A stretch of 64,000 bases of DNA from Amborella trichopoda (taxonomy: Eukaryota; Streptophyta; Magnoliopsida; Amborellales; Amborellaceae). A program made the translations under genes and the position numbers. Shown in pieces: positions 32,909 through 45,100 of this stretch (within the stretch, counting starts at the first letter, position 1; each line of letters begins with the position of its first letter). Under the pieces are notes generated by a model. The model was given only the letters and a program-made list of their open reading frames with translations. It was not told the DNA's origin and did no database searches. The stretch lies in assembly GCF_000471905.2 (NCBI RefSeq), contig NW_006498233.1, positions 2,840,658-2,904,657 of the forward strand, read 5' to 3'.

Positions 32909-34171
32909 TGTTTGAACACACTTTTCAGCACCTTGGTCCCTGATCCAAAATAAAGAGGAAATAGATCAATAAAGCCTACAAAACAATAGAAATTTTGACG
33001 GTCTAAGAATGGCCCCAGAATTGGTCAACATCTTCATCAGCACTATAAAAGTCCACCTGCCAAGTTTTATCACCATCAGAAATTTTTAAGGCAGTGAACA
33101 CAAAGAAACAATTTCAGCGAAATCGGCCTCTAGCATCCTAAAATGGACCCCGTAACTAGAACTATATTTTCAGTGATTCAAAAACTATGGCACAACCACC
33201 ATTGGATCCAGCATGGTTGAAAAGGCCTACGGGTCAAGTTTTGGCTTAATCGGACACCCCAAGATAAAGTTATTGATAACATACCAAAAAGGGGTAGGCC
33301 GTACACTATTGTCGTGTGACCACCCTACACCAAAACACCATTAAAGATGGTTATTCTCACAGTCATGGGCAGTGACTTTTGGGGCCCATATCTCACACTT
33401 TTCGAGTTGGAACACACTCAAATTTTGTAAGCGTGTTCATCTCGTCAAGACGCGTGTTTCGATATATGGTATGCCCCATGACGATTCCCGAGCAGGGAGA
33501 AAAAGTAGAGAGAAGTTGCTGAGCCGTGAAGAAAGATGCAAAAAATTCAACAGCAACTTGATGCTAGCGTACCCAATCAAAATGAAACAAATTGCATTAT
33601 GTGTGTAAGGGTTGTGGCTCTCTCTAGCTAATCAGATCGGTATTGATGTCTAGTAGTAATTCAGTTGAGCCGGTCTAAGTTATCGAGCCTGTTTACTACC
33701 ATGTTAGGCCGATTACCCACCAACTTAGTCACTGTGTCGATCTCCCCGCTTGATCAAATTCTTCTCTCCCCCATCTTCCTTCTCTTATTCTTCTCTTCTT
33801 CTTATAAATGTGCACTCTTGTGTATGTTCACCAAAGAGGCAAGGTGAGGTCTGTTGACCCACCTATCTTATAACATTTTCCATATGTGTGTGATTGCAAA
33901 AAAGAAGAGAATGCAGGCCAAGGAAGGCGATTTTGATCCAGTTTTACGACTGGGGGCTTTCTTCGTGATCTAAGAGGGCATCCACTGGAGCTAGCCCGAG
34001 TATGTCTCGAGCCCACCTTAAATTCCACTCTCATTGGTTGGTAATACCTGCCCTTGTTCTTGAACAAGGTTCCCGAGAGAGCAATCTCAAAGTCCCGGGT
34101 CTCCCTTGAAACTCGAGATGTGTGCCACCCTAGCATCCTGATCTGGAGGGCATGATCGAGGCACCTAACCA
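32909..34171 (+). mobile_element. 3' LTR of element A (promoter deleted)
   Basis: It runs from TGTTTGAACACAC to CCTAACCA, 1,263 bp against about 3.07 kb for the 5' LTR. Sequence matching 16,952-17,590 joins, near 33,630, directly to sequence matching 19,500 onward, so about 1.9 kb including TATA, R, CT-rich DNA and the hairpin array is missing. It is preceded by a purine-rich AGTGGGGCAAGC tract. Confidence 0.85.
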
Positions 34172-34176
34172 AGTAC
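34172..34176. other. target-site duplication of A, right copy
   Basis: AGTAC directly follows the CCTAACCA end of the 3' LTR and precedes B sequence ('ctcagtttatcgagg'). It differs at one base from the left copy GGTAC. Confidence 0.7.
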
Positions 34177-34679
34177 CTCAGTTTATCGAGGTGACCGGCT
34201 TTGGGTATAATCCCTGCCCACTGCTAGCAGTTTCAACAATCGAGATGCCTCTCTTCTTTGTCTGAGGTGACCCCTGAGGATTCAATCCTAATTTCTACAT
34301 AATAGGTCCAAAGTCATGGCTGACCTGGCTTTCTTGGGGCTTCTTCAACATCTCTGAAGTGTGTTAGCGACCTTGTGAGAATAGTGCTCTGCGCCATGAG
34401 ACTTGTCTTGCCTTTTTAGTGAGTTTTTTGTCCTTCGAGTCCTTTGTGTATATGGACTCAAGCTGTTAAAATCTTTTCCTTGAAGCTCGTATTTTTTTTG
34501 GGGTCCTGGTATTGTGACACTAGGGATTTTTCTTTTTAAGTGTGGGCTGAAGCTGCCTATTGAGGCAAGCGCTGCATCAACCTGTTTAATTGTCGTAGTG
34601 CCCTTTGCAGGTTTTCACATGGACTTGGGAAGTGGTGCCGTAGAGACGGTTTTCACCAACTTTTTTTTATTTCAGGCTC

Positions 34680-34860
34680 TTTTACTCATGACCTTTCGGC
34701 CATGTCCACCCTTATTTTTCCATTTTTACTCACAGTACCCTTTTAGGGCTTTCACCATGCCAGGATATTTATTTTCACAAAACTCTTTTGCTCATGGTTT
34801 CGTGACCATGCCCGTTCATCAATTTTACTCATGGCATTCCCTTGTCCAAGTATACACCAA
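34680..34860 (-). repeat. 3' UTR stem-loop module series (element B copy)
   Basis: In plus-strand coordinates, CATGACC (34,687-34,693) pairs with GGCCATG (34,698-34,704), and CATGGT (34,793-34,798) with ACCATG (34,805-34,810). These are the same stems as in A at 31,673-31,792. Confidence 0.7.
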
Positions 34861-35689
34861 GCCTGTTTTTTTTTGTGAATGCATTTTTAGGGTCATGCCT
34901 TCGGGACCTCTACAAAGACTTTTAACATCATGCGGCTAGGACGTACACTATAGTTTAGGGTAATACTGCTGGACCATGGTGATGATGAATGACAGTCTGT
35001 GGAGGCCATGGAGTGAATATGGTGGTGGTTTGACTCACTTTGGGGAGATGGCACAAGGCTACTTATGAAAGGTGGATGATGTATGAATGGTGGGTGAAAA
35101 GTTGTGACCTACTAGGTGATGGCGAGTATGGATGGCAGGATGGCTTACCGTTCAGTGAGCATGGGTGAGACTCACTAGGGAATGATGAAGGTTAATGAGA
35201 GGACTCCTTGTGGAATTATGAAAGTGGTGTGCGTGCACACGAATGGGTCGGTTAGGGAAGATGTGCATGAAGATGCACGTAAAAGGCGTGTATGTGTGTG
35301 TGAGGGCATGTTTAAAGTCATGCCTCGGGGACCTGTGCAAAGAAGTTTATCGTCATGCAACCAGGATGTGCACTACGGTTTAAGGTCATATAGTTTGGAC
35401 CATGGTTATGCAGTTTAGATTCATGCATTTAGAACCATCAAGTTTAGGATTGTGCCAGTAGATCTCTGGTACCGTTTAAGGTCATATAGTTTGGACCATG
35501 GTGCTAAGCCTTTTAACGTCATGCAGCTAGGATGTGTACTATAATTTTAAGATCATACAGTTGGACCATGACTGTGCAATTTAAACTCATGCAGCTAGGA
35601 CCATCTAGGTTTAGGTCATGCAACTAGACCTCCGCTACAGTTTAAGTTCGTATACTTTGAACCATAGCGTTTAGGGTCATGCATCTAGA

Positions 35690-35975
35690 CCGTGGCTGTG
35701 CAGTTTAGAGTCATGCAGCTAGGACTATGGCTGTGCAGTTTAAGGTCATGCAGCATGGACTATGGTTGCGCAGTTTAAGGTCATGCAGCACGGACCATGG
35801 ATGTGCAGTTTAAGGTCATTCAGCACAGACCATGGCTATGCAGTTTAAGGTCATGCAATACGAACCATGGTTGTACAGTTTAAGGTCATGCAACAAAGAC
35901 CATGGTTGTGCAGTTTAAGGTCATGCAGCGCGGATCATGGCTTTGCAGTTTAAAGTCATGCAGCACGGATCAATG
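35690..35975 (-). repeat. 35-bp tandem array, element B 3' region
   Basis: About eight regular units. 'cagtttaaggtcatgcagca' returns near 35,701, 35,737, 35,771, 35,806 and 35,841. More degenerate units extend left to about 35,340. It is much more regular than A's homologous array, suggesting local amplification in B. Confidence 0.8.
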
Positions 35976-37559
35976 TGTGGGTCACCATGTAGGTGGAGCT
36001 CCATGGGGAATAGATATGTGAATAATAATTTTACTCCCTGGGGGTACAATGATAGCAGGGGTTTTTGATGGGAAGCAAACTTCACTGGGGAGTTAAGGGA
36101 AAAATATGACTCCCTAAGATGAAAGATGGAACTCCATGGGGAATTAGCTCATTGAAGGTAACCCGACTCCTAGAGATAACACAGCTTGGTGCGAGACTGA
36201 CCCACAGGGGATTAAAAGGGTAAGCATAACTCTAACTTTGCTGGGGATCAATGGGCTGCAATACGGGTGTAATTTCTATTGGGGATGAGGAACAGTGGTC
36301 TGCTCCTGGCTCCATTGGAGATGACCAGTCGTGGCCTAGATGGAACGGCCTGGATGCAACTCAACTGGGAAACATGAGTCACAGCAACCTAGGTGCAACT
36401 CCACTAGGGATAGTGGTAGGACACACAGTAGGCTTGAGGAGTAGAAGCATTGACACGTACAACATTTTAGCACCGGCGGAGGCAACACACATGGTGCTAG
36501 CGTGTGCAGTGGCAACACACGTGACCGTAAACTTGAGAACACAGCGGGCGCTGAGCTTTGAATAACACGGCCAGCGTTATGCTTTGAAAACGTAGCCGAC
36601 GTTCGGTTGTTTAAAACACAATCGGCACTGGGTCTTTAAGAACACAGCCAGCGTTAGGTTGAGATTACACAGACGCCAATAACTTGTGTTCGAGTCTCTG
36701 GCTCGGGCCCAACACGATCTTAGCTTCTAACACATGGGATTTCATGAGCAATGAAAAACTATATTCGGGTCTGGGGTTCGAGCCCGACCCGGATCGGTCC
36801 ATCGTCGTTTGGCCTTCAAGGACTCGATTGGCATTCCTGATTTGCGAGGGGCACTTCAAGGTAGTATTGCCTAAATGAGGGGGTAAACACCATTTTTACC
36901 ATTTTATCGAAGGTAAAATGGCTAAGGCGTATTGTTTCAACAATGAAAGAGAGCTTTCGACAGGAACTCCAACGAGCACGCAGAGTACTTAAGTGCGGTT
37001 TGCAGGAGTTTGCCATCAAACAAGGGAAGGTTCTGGTTAAGAAAGGAGAACACCGAAGGGAAAGAAAAGGCATTCACGAGGTTGCAGAAGTTCATTGACA
37101 AGGGTAGCGACGGAAACAAGGAGTTTTCTGAGGAGCTTCAGAGACTCCGAACATGCTTTTGGGGGTTCCGGAGCAAGGGAAAAAGGCAGAAGTTGCAGTA
37201 GAGGGCTGCCTGGGGACTTTTACTGGTTTTTGGTAATCTTCTGGCAGGGTGCAGAAAGGGGAGAGGTTTCTCAGTTGGTTTCTGCTGGGAGAGGGGGAGA
37301 TTCTAATGGGAAGCCGAGAGGTTGCGGAGTAAATAGAGGGTCACCGGGAGGTGAGGAGGCGCAGGGAGACGAAGGGTCATTGGGAATTTGACCATTGCAA
37401 GAAGACGAGGAGTCTCGGGAAGGTGCGCGCAATCACTAGGGAGACGAAGAGTCTTACGCAACCGAAGGGTCACGGGAGCCAAAGAAGAGCAGGGGAATGA
37501 AGGGTTACCGAGAGGTGAACAGTCGAGGTGGCGAGGGGCCTTGAAAACATAGCCGACAC

Positions 37560-37760
37560 TATCCTTAGGATACGCAGCAGGCGCTGTGCCTCGAAAATGT
37601 AGCTGGTGCTAGCCTTAAGATACACAGCTATCGTTGTGCCTTAGAAACACAGTCGACGCTAGCCTTAAGATACGTAGCCGGCGCTGGGTCTCAAAAACAC
37701 AGCTAGCGCTAGCCTTAAGATACACAGCCGACGCTAGGCCTTAGAAACACAACCGTCGCT
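37560..37760 (-). repeat. 50-bp tandem array, element B 3' region
   Basis: 'agccttaaga' recurs at 37,611, 37,661 and 37,711 (a variant at 37,561), exactly 50 bases apart. Each unit has two AGCCGGCGCT-like half-units. It corresponds to A's 28,740-29,000 array. Confidence 0.8.
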
Positions 37761-38559
37761 AATCATGCGTGCTGCTAGTCAGTGCCTTGGTCACATGTGG
37801 CTAGCAACATGATGCATCTGGCTTTAGTCGTGCACGACATTTGTTTTCTCGATCCTTTGATGAACTACGGTGAATCGTATTTTGCTGTGATCGTGCATGA
37901 TGATGATTGGGGTTAGCAAAGGGCAGTAACCACTAGTGAGGCATGGCTTGTGACGCCAAAGCCAAGTCTTCCAACGCAATTGTGAACTCTATGTTGTTCT
38001 GTGGAAGGGCCCTCATTGTGAGCAGGATATGCTCTCCATCATAGGCTAGTACCTTGCCAGAGAAGTCCGCTTCGTATGTTCGGTATACCCCATCAAAGTG
38101 TTTCCAACTTTTCCTAATGTGAAGGCCACTTTTGGCCAGTGACCGTCCTCTCTTCCTCCGATGCAAGAGCGACACTTCTGATGGTGAGAGAGACTTTTGA
38201 CCAGTAACTGACCTCTCCTTGGATCCAAGAGCAACGATGGGGGTCAACGGTATTCTTTTCCTTGGATGCAAGAGCAATGCTTGGGATCAACCAACTTCTG
38301 TTCCTCGGATGCAAGAGCGACATTTTACTGCAGCTATTTTCTTTTGCAATTGGCGATACTGCATGATTAATTTGTAACCTCCCTAATAGTGCGCTTTTTG
38401 ACTTGTAACTCCTCCTTATGCAATAAAAGAGTTATACCTTGTTTGAACTATCTTGCTTATCTCTTTTTTTTTTTAAGTCTTTGATATTGTGTATTGAGTC
38501 TACATCATGGGTAGTATTTCTTTAGGCATTGCCTATTGAAAGGGGGCATTGCCTCCTCT

Positions 38560-39700
38560 CCATCAGTTTATGTGCCAGCATGTAAGCTCCATTTGGCGAT
38601 ACTTTATTGACTATAAAAGGACCTTCCCACTTGGGTTCAAACTTCCCTTTGCACTACCCATGCCTAATAATTGGCCTTTTGACGGCTAGAACCAGATCCC
38701 CACGGGCAAATGAGCGGACTTTGACTGACTTGTCAAAGGCCCCTTTCATTCTCCCCTGGTTGAGTTTGAGGTTCTGCTGAGCTTCCAACCTCTTTTCATC
38801 AAGTGTATCCAATTCTTGATATCGAAGTTTGACTCTCTCATCTTCGGTTAGTCTTTGATGTATAGCGACACGTAGTGAAGGGATTTGAATTTCAAGGGAT
38901 AAAACTGCTTCACCCCCATAGACTAAGGAATAAGGAGTGGAATCGGTGGCATTCCGCATGGTAGTGCGATAGGCTCACAAGGCTTCAGGAAGCTTCTCAT
39001 GCCAATTCTTCTTTGTCTTCTATACCGATTTCCTTAAAATGTTATACAGGGTCTTATTGAAAGCCTCGGCTAATCCGTTGGCTCAAGGGTGGTACATAAT
39101 TGAGTACTTTTACTCGAAACCGAACTGGTTATCCAAGCGATCGACCTGATGGCTTCAGAACTGAGGGCTGTTGTCAGATATGATCTAGCCTAGTACTCCA
39201 AACCGATATATGATGTGATGTCGTACGAAATTAGCCACTGTGGTCCCAGGAACTTGCTTAAAGGGGATCACTTCAGCCCACTTGGAGAAGTAATATATTG
39301 CAGCTAGAATAAAGACATGACCCTTCGCAGAAGGAGGGTCAATAGGCTCTACAATGTCCATACCCCATGGTGAGAAGGGCCATGATGCCACTGTAGGGTG
39401 TAAGGGCTCTGGAGGCTGATGAACAAGGCTAAATGTATTTGGCACACTTGACACTTCTTAGCATAGTTTAAGGAATCAACAATCACCGAAGGCTAATAGT
39501 ACCCTAATATGCATATCCGTTCATAAAGCTTGGGGCCGGACTGATGCAATCCACAGATGCCTGAGTGTACTTCTTCCAGAACCTTATTTTCTTCTTGCGC
39601 ATCCACACATCTAAGAAGAATATTGTCAAATGACCGTCTGAAGAGAGCATCTCCTTCAAAGAGGGTACACTTGGTAGACATTCGACGCACACTATTGCAC
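38560..39700 (-). pseudogene. pol: integrase pseudogene, element B
   Basis: The zinc-binding region 39,493-39,690 (VLEEVHSGICGLHQSGPKLY) is followed by the core 39,185-39,454, with WGMDIVEPIDPPSAKGH and YYFSKWAEVIPFKQ (AIDYF changed to AIYYF), then a stop and a SDN-type motif. The C-terminus 38,654-38,959 has DSTPYSLVYGGEAVL and GRMKGAFDKSVKVRSFARGD. Stops between blocks disable it. It is the homologue of 26,830-27,907 in A. Confidence 0.85.
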
Positions 39701-39939
39701 TCGGTACGATCCTCCGAGAGTCTATCATGTCTTAAAAAATTAGTGATGGGCTCTTTGCAATCTTCTACCTATTCGATTTTCGTGCATATTGGGTCGAAGA
39801 ACTCTGGTTCTTGGTTTTTAACCTTAGCTCCCTGACTCCGTGCCATTTTGTGTTCAGTCTTGATAATTTCTTTAGCTGATAAAAGTGCTTCGAAAGGATA
39901 AGGAGGGCACTCGGGGAAACGATTTCTCTCATAATCCAC

Positions 39940-40600
39940 ATCTACTTCGGTTCTTCGTTCAATACCTCTGCCATCCAGACAAGTGTAGGCCCTGATGAAG
40001 ACAATTGAATTGTAGCTTTGAGTTTTGTGAGTGCATCGGCCTGCGAGTTTAGCCTCCTAGGGATGTGACTCAAGGATATATCCTCAAACTGGGCCATATA
40101 CGATTTTGCAGTTTCGTGATAAGGCTTGAGGGTTTCTTTTCTCACGTCATAGATCCTTTAAGCTAGCAAATGACCAACTCAGAGTCGCCATAGATCTTGA
40201 GCTGCTCTAAGTCTAGATTGAAAGCTATCTCCAATCCAATTATAAGGGCCTGATATTCTGCTTCGTTATGGGAACTGACTTCGATGAGAGAAAATGAAAG
40301 GGGCAATACTCCTTCATTCAGAGTCAGGGATATCACTCTGACGCCTCCTGGATTAGATTGGAAGGCTCCGTCAAAATACATCTCCCACGCATGAGCAAGT
40401 TCGGCATAGAATACATCTTCATCGGGAAGGTCACTTGAAAAGGGAGATTCCGTTGGTACAGGGTGTGCTGCGAGAAAATCAGCCAAAGCTTGGCCCTTAA
40501 TGGCCTTTTGTAGGACATATGTGATGTCCAACTCCAATAGCAATAATGCCCACTTAGCAAGACATCTTGACAGGCATGGGCATGCCATGAGAAACTTTTA
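39940..40600 (-). pseudogene. pol: second RNase H pseudogene, element B
   Basis: This is the best-kept copy of the Tat-specific second RNase H. The frame 40,163-40,588 has MYFDGAFQSNPGGVRVI, SSHNEAEYQALIIGLEIAF and LKIYGDSELVIC; the frame 39,942-40,145 continues with SHIPRRLNSQADALTKL. The acidic residues D, E, D and D are all present. One stop separates the two frames. Confidence 0.88.
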
Positions 40601-41050
40601 CTGGATCTGCTTTTGATATAACTTTTACTTCATGACAGAGCAGGTAGAGGCAGAGCTTTTGTACCGCAAACATTAGGGCCAAGAACATATTCTCTATAAG
40701 GGGACAATTCTTCTTGGCCCCTTGCATCCTGCGGCTGAGATAGTACGGTGCGGTTTCTTTCCCTTCATCATCGTTCTGTGCCAACAATGCCCCGAGCGAC
40801 TCGTCGAGAGCGATCACGTACAGGATAAGGGGTTTTCCTAACATCGGTGTTGAGAGGACTCGAGGATTGAGTAAATAATGCTTGATGTCATCAAGGGATG
40901 CCTGACATGCTTCATCTCAGATGAATGGGGTATCTTTCTTTAACAGGTGCGTAAAGGGTTTATAGTGGCCTGAGAGGTTTGAGATAAACCTATGGATATA
41001 AGCCATTTGTCCTTGGAGAGATCGCATCTCTCGCAATGTAGTTGGTGGCG
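40554..41050 (-). pseudogene. pol: RNase H (first) pseudogene, element B
   Basis: The frame 40,554-40,844 holds KPLILYVIALDESLGALLAQ, APYYLSRRMQGAKKNCPL and NMFLALMFAVQKLCLYL. The connection to RT (40,850-41,090) is broken by stops. It is the homologue of 25,440-26,024 in A. Confidence 0.85.
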
Positions 41051-41093
41051 ACATTTCCAGGATCGCCTTGATTTTGATCGGCTCAACTTCCAA

Positions 41094-42137
41094 TCATCGT
41101 TGTCTAACGATGAACTCCAAGAACTTTCCTGAACGCACACCGAAAGCACATTTCAGAGGGTTCATTTTGAGCTGATGAAGGCATAACTTTTCGAACACCT
41201 TTTTGAGGTCTCTCATATGAGCGTCTTTCTCTTCAGATTTCACCACCAAGTCATCTACATAACATTTCACCTCTTTGTGCATCATATCTTTGAAGATGGT
41301 CATCATTGCTCTTTGATATGTGGCACCAGCATTCTTCAATCCAAAAGGCATCATTGTGTAGAAGAAAACCCTTTTTGGAATCAAGAACGTTGTGGCTTCC
41401 TCATCTTCTGGTGCCATCCATATCTGATTATACCCGGAGTATCCATCCATGAAGGAGAAGATTTGGCAATGAGCAGTGGAATCGATGAGCATCTCCGTGA
41501 ATGGCAATGGGAAGTCATCCTTGGGGCAGGTTGTATTCAGGTCGCGGAAGTCGATGCAAACCATAATTTGGTCGTTTTTCTTCTTGACTGGAACAACGTT
41601 TGCCAGCCACTTAGGGTACTTAACTTCGCGAATGAAACTGGCTTTCCTGAGCATGGTCACATCAGCATCTATCCGCTTTTTGAGATCAAGTCTGAACCTC
41701 CTTGATTTCTGTTTGACGGGTTTGACAGAGCTATCGATACTCAATGAACCACAACTTGCATATCCAAACCAGGCATTTCATGGTAATTCAAGGTAAAGAC
41801 ATCTCGGTTTCCTTGTAATAGGGCAGTAAAGATCTCTTTCTCTTCTAACAACATATTTGCAGAGATGAAAGTGGGTATGGGGTCGGCTCATCCCCTAGAT
41901 TTATCTCCTCGAGTTCATCGGCTGTGGCTTGACCGCCTCTTTCCATTCTTCTAGGGCCTCCTACAACTCCTCATCATTGGGTTCAGAGGCCTTTTCATTA
42001 ACCTCAAGTGCGTAGACCCATGATCTTGACATCTCTGCTTCCAAGAGGGCTCCAGGGTAGATCATGATTTTTACACCTTTCTAGAATCGATGGACATAAG
42101 GGTCAACCTCAAACACGAAAAGCATATCAGACAATCA
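41094..42137 (-). pseudogene. pol: reverse transcriptase pseudogene, element B
   Basis: A 216-codon open block (41,094-41,744) spans most of RT: VCIDFRDLNTTCPKDDFPLP, FMDGYSGYNQIWMAPEDEEA, FFYTMMPFGLKNAGATYQRA and an intact YVDD catalytic box (KCYVDDLVVKSEEKDAHM). The N-terminal part to 42,137 has stops. There is no duplication here, unlike A. The gene is cut at 42,137 by element E. Confidence 0.9.
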
Positions 42138-45100
42138 CGACCCTACTCCCTGACTCCCCGCCGTCCCATAATAAAGGGTGACAGAGCGCGGGATAGTGAA
42201 CACAGAGGTCGCGTACGTCGCTCAAGTGGGACTGGCATCAATACGTATTAAAAGTACGGAATCAAAGCAAACCACAAAAGAAGATAAAACTCATATATCA
42301 AGCGACAAAAAATAGAATAAATTTAAACCATTAACTTCATTCATCTCCAAAAAGCCTTTACAATAAGGTTTGAGGCTTACAAGCCTTACATTCATCTCAA
42401 AAATATTACATAAAAAAGAACAACACGTGGCAACGCCACCAAACACCAACAAAGTCAAGAAGAGAGTCCTAAACCGGCTTGAACTCCAAACACCTGCTAT
42501 CACCGGTCCGCTACTCGCCACACGCGATCAGGTACTAATACTCTACACAAATGAAGTAAGCAGAGTGAGCAATAAGCACATTAAGTAGATCACTACCCAT
42601 ACATTCCGGACTATCAGTAAGTACATAATTACATGTCCATGATTTGTCAGATTCACATTTGTTTCAAATAATGTGGTCAAACGTCAGAGTATAGATAAGT
42701 GTTGTACAGATACATTTAGATGTTCATATAGAATATAGAATTGAAATAAGCAGAACATAAACAAGTTACTCTTGAAGTAGAAGCCCTATTCATTAGGCCA
42801 AGCCAATCCCATTGCATAGTACTTCTACCACCAGTCAGGAGAGAAGACAATGACAAACTAAGATCACTTCGTAATGTCCTTACACACACACACACATATA
42901 GTCCCCAGTGCCCTTTGGGGTTTTTGATAGGTTGAGGCCATACAAGACACTGCCCTCTTACTCTCTCACCAATAGAGGACATTGCACTTCCAAAGGGGTC
43001 GCGACGGATAGCGCCTATAAATCTTGGGGGTTGCGACCCTCCCTAGTACAATAAGAGCCAAGCTCCCTTCCTATTATCAGGAGTCAGGGAAGGATCATGT
43101 GGCAATTCCATGCTCACACTTACAGAGTTTGATAGAATATCACATATATATCATTTTGCGACAAGTCCATGCTCACACATATAAAATCAGAGGGCTCACT
43201 ACCAGTGGTGGATCCATTGTACAGCGGTCAGAAATCAAAATTCATATAACAAAATCAGACAGTATCAGTGTAACAGAAATCACAATATTCATATAACAGA
43301 ATTAGACAGTGCACTGCCAATGGGGAACCCATTGCGCGGAGTTCATATAACAGAATATGATAGCACAGTATCACAAAATGGCCAGGTTAGTATCAAAAAA
43401 TAGCAATTTCAGTAGCATAGAGAAACAGTATCAGTATCACGGAGTGACAGTATCAATATCACGGAGTAATAGTATCAGTATCACGGAGTAACAGTATCAG
43501 GGTCACATGGTAGCATTTCCTGTAAATTCAGACAGTGACATCCTATCAAAATAGGGACATAACGTTTGATTCGTTTGAAATTTAAAGGTAGTTATAGAAA
43601 TAGTTTTATGCTAGACATAGCTATCTTCCAAATAGGGGTTTTTTTAATACACTTGGAGCTTATTTGGCCCTTCAAAAGTGCCCAAGATTAGAGACTCTTC
43701 CTCTAAAATCTGTTGTGCAGTAAAGACAGTGACATGTCTTTGAAATTTTGTCCATAACTTAAAATCAAGAAGGAATTTTAAAATGTGCTCAACATGTGAA
43801 TTAAAGAAAATTCATAAACTGTTCAAATGGCAGTGTTTGGAAAAAAATGGATACATTATGGTTAGTCAAACTCAGTGACATCAGAGGCATGCAATCTTTT
43901 CTCTCACCATGATTGTCTACAGTGATATGTTTTCGTAAAATGATAAATAACTTTCAATATAAGAGGAATTTCAAAATGATTTATAAATGAAAGTTTTAAC
44001 CTACTCAGATATATTTCAAAAGGCTGTAGTTTGACAGAAAATGGATTTCATTTGGTTGGTGAAAACCAGTGATCACAGCAGGGTTGGTGCAAAATCATGA
44101 AAAACAGTCAAAGAGTGACCTACCCATATTTTTTGAAACATATCTTCATTTTCGCAAGGAATTTCGATAGGGACCAAGCACAGACATTACTAGACTTGTA
44201 TATCTTTCCAATGGCAGTGGCTTCTTATCATTTAGACTTCAATAAATCAGGCAAAGTCTCAGTACAACAAAAGTAACATTCCTGGAAATCGTAACAGTAT
44301 GCTAATAGTGATATATATACACATTTCATATCATTTCCTCCAATCTATCAAGAATCTCTTCTAAACATTGGCATCAAAATGAAACTAGATTCAGAGATAT
44401 TTCCAATGGTAGTGATTTGAAGCGATTCTGAGATCATTTGATGGATCAACTAGGTGTTACAAAAATATGAACAGTCTCTAGATTTTCACAGTCCAGCCAT
44501 GGCATGCATCAAGGATCACTCTGCAACTTATAAAATATTCAAGATAACAATATGAGACAAAAACCAGTGTAAACTAGACTCAGAGCAACAACCCACAAAT
44601 TTTCAGACTCAACTGATATCACAGCAGTGCATAGCATGATATACAAAGAAGGACTAAATTCCTAAAAAAACAGAGCACAACAACACACATACAATTCTAT
44701 TCTTCTAACACAATTCCTATGCAATATCATGCCAAAAATAATGCTTGAAATCATGCTTCAATTCATTCACCATTTAACTTTATTCATGCTTTAATTCATG
44801 CCTCATACAACTTGGTGCAAGGGGGTAGAGATCCACTTACTTCACAAGAACTCCAAGTTTACCCTCCACCAAGCTCCTCCTCAAAAGTCAAACTCCCAAA
44901 GCTTGAAGCTCTAAGTGTTCTAGAGAGGGGGAGAGAGCAAAACGTGGGAGAGAGAGGGGGCCAAATCTCTTGAGATGGATGGGAAGGGTTCTATTTAAAT
45001 AAAGAGGAAAAGGCAGCATGGGACAAGTGGCATTCATGCAAAACTAAAGGACATGCATGAGGAGAGAGAGAGAGATAAAAAAAGGGAAAGCATGGGGGGA

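Larger units (their letters stand above)
16952..34171 (+). mobile_element. element A, Tat-type Ty3-gypsy retrotransposon (degenerate)
   Basis: A 17.2-kb element on the plus strand: 5' LTR 16,952-20,024, primer-site remnant, gag, protease region, RT, RNase H, a second RNase H, integrase, a long repeat-rich 3' region, and 3' LTR 32,909-34,171. Domain order and dual RNase H place it in the Tat lineage. All coding parts carry stops or frameshifts. It is inserted in element B in the opposite orientation, so the two copies give a large diverged inverted repeat around 34,172 (pol at 24-28 kb against 38.5-42.1 kb). Confidence 0.85.
34172..38560 (-). mobile_element. 3' region of element B, tandem-repeat rich
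   Basis: This is the reverse complement of A's 27,961-32,186. From right to left it holds the post-integrase tail with 'ggatgcaagagc' repeats (38,040-38,330), a 50-bp array (37,560-37,760), a 'ctccatggggaa' block (36,000-36,400), a 35-bp array (35,690-35,975) and the stem-loop modules (34,680-34,860). The frames on both strands here (for example 34,514-34,939) are repeat by-products shared between copies as DNA. Confidence 0.8.

Noticed and set aside
34514..34939. 141-codon frame resembling frames at 3,626-3,886 and 31,469-31,798
   Set aside because: The shared peptides (THGFVTMPV, FYSW) arise from the homologous stem-loop modules read antisense. The DNA is conserved through pairing rather than codons, and the frames have different extents.
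24000..42100. Large genomic inversion producing mirrored pol genes
   Set aside because: Insertion of A in B explains the mirror image, supported by LTR ends, target duplication and the empty site seen in A.
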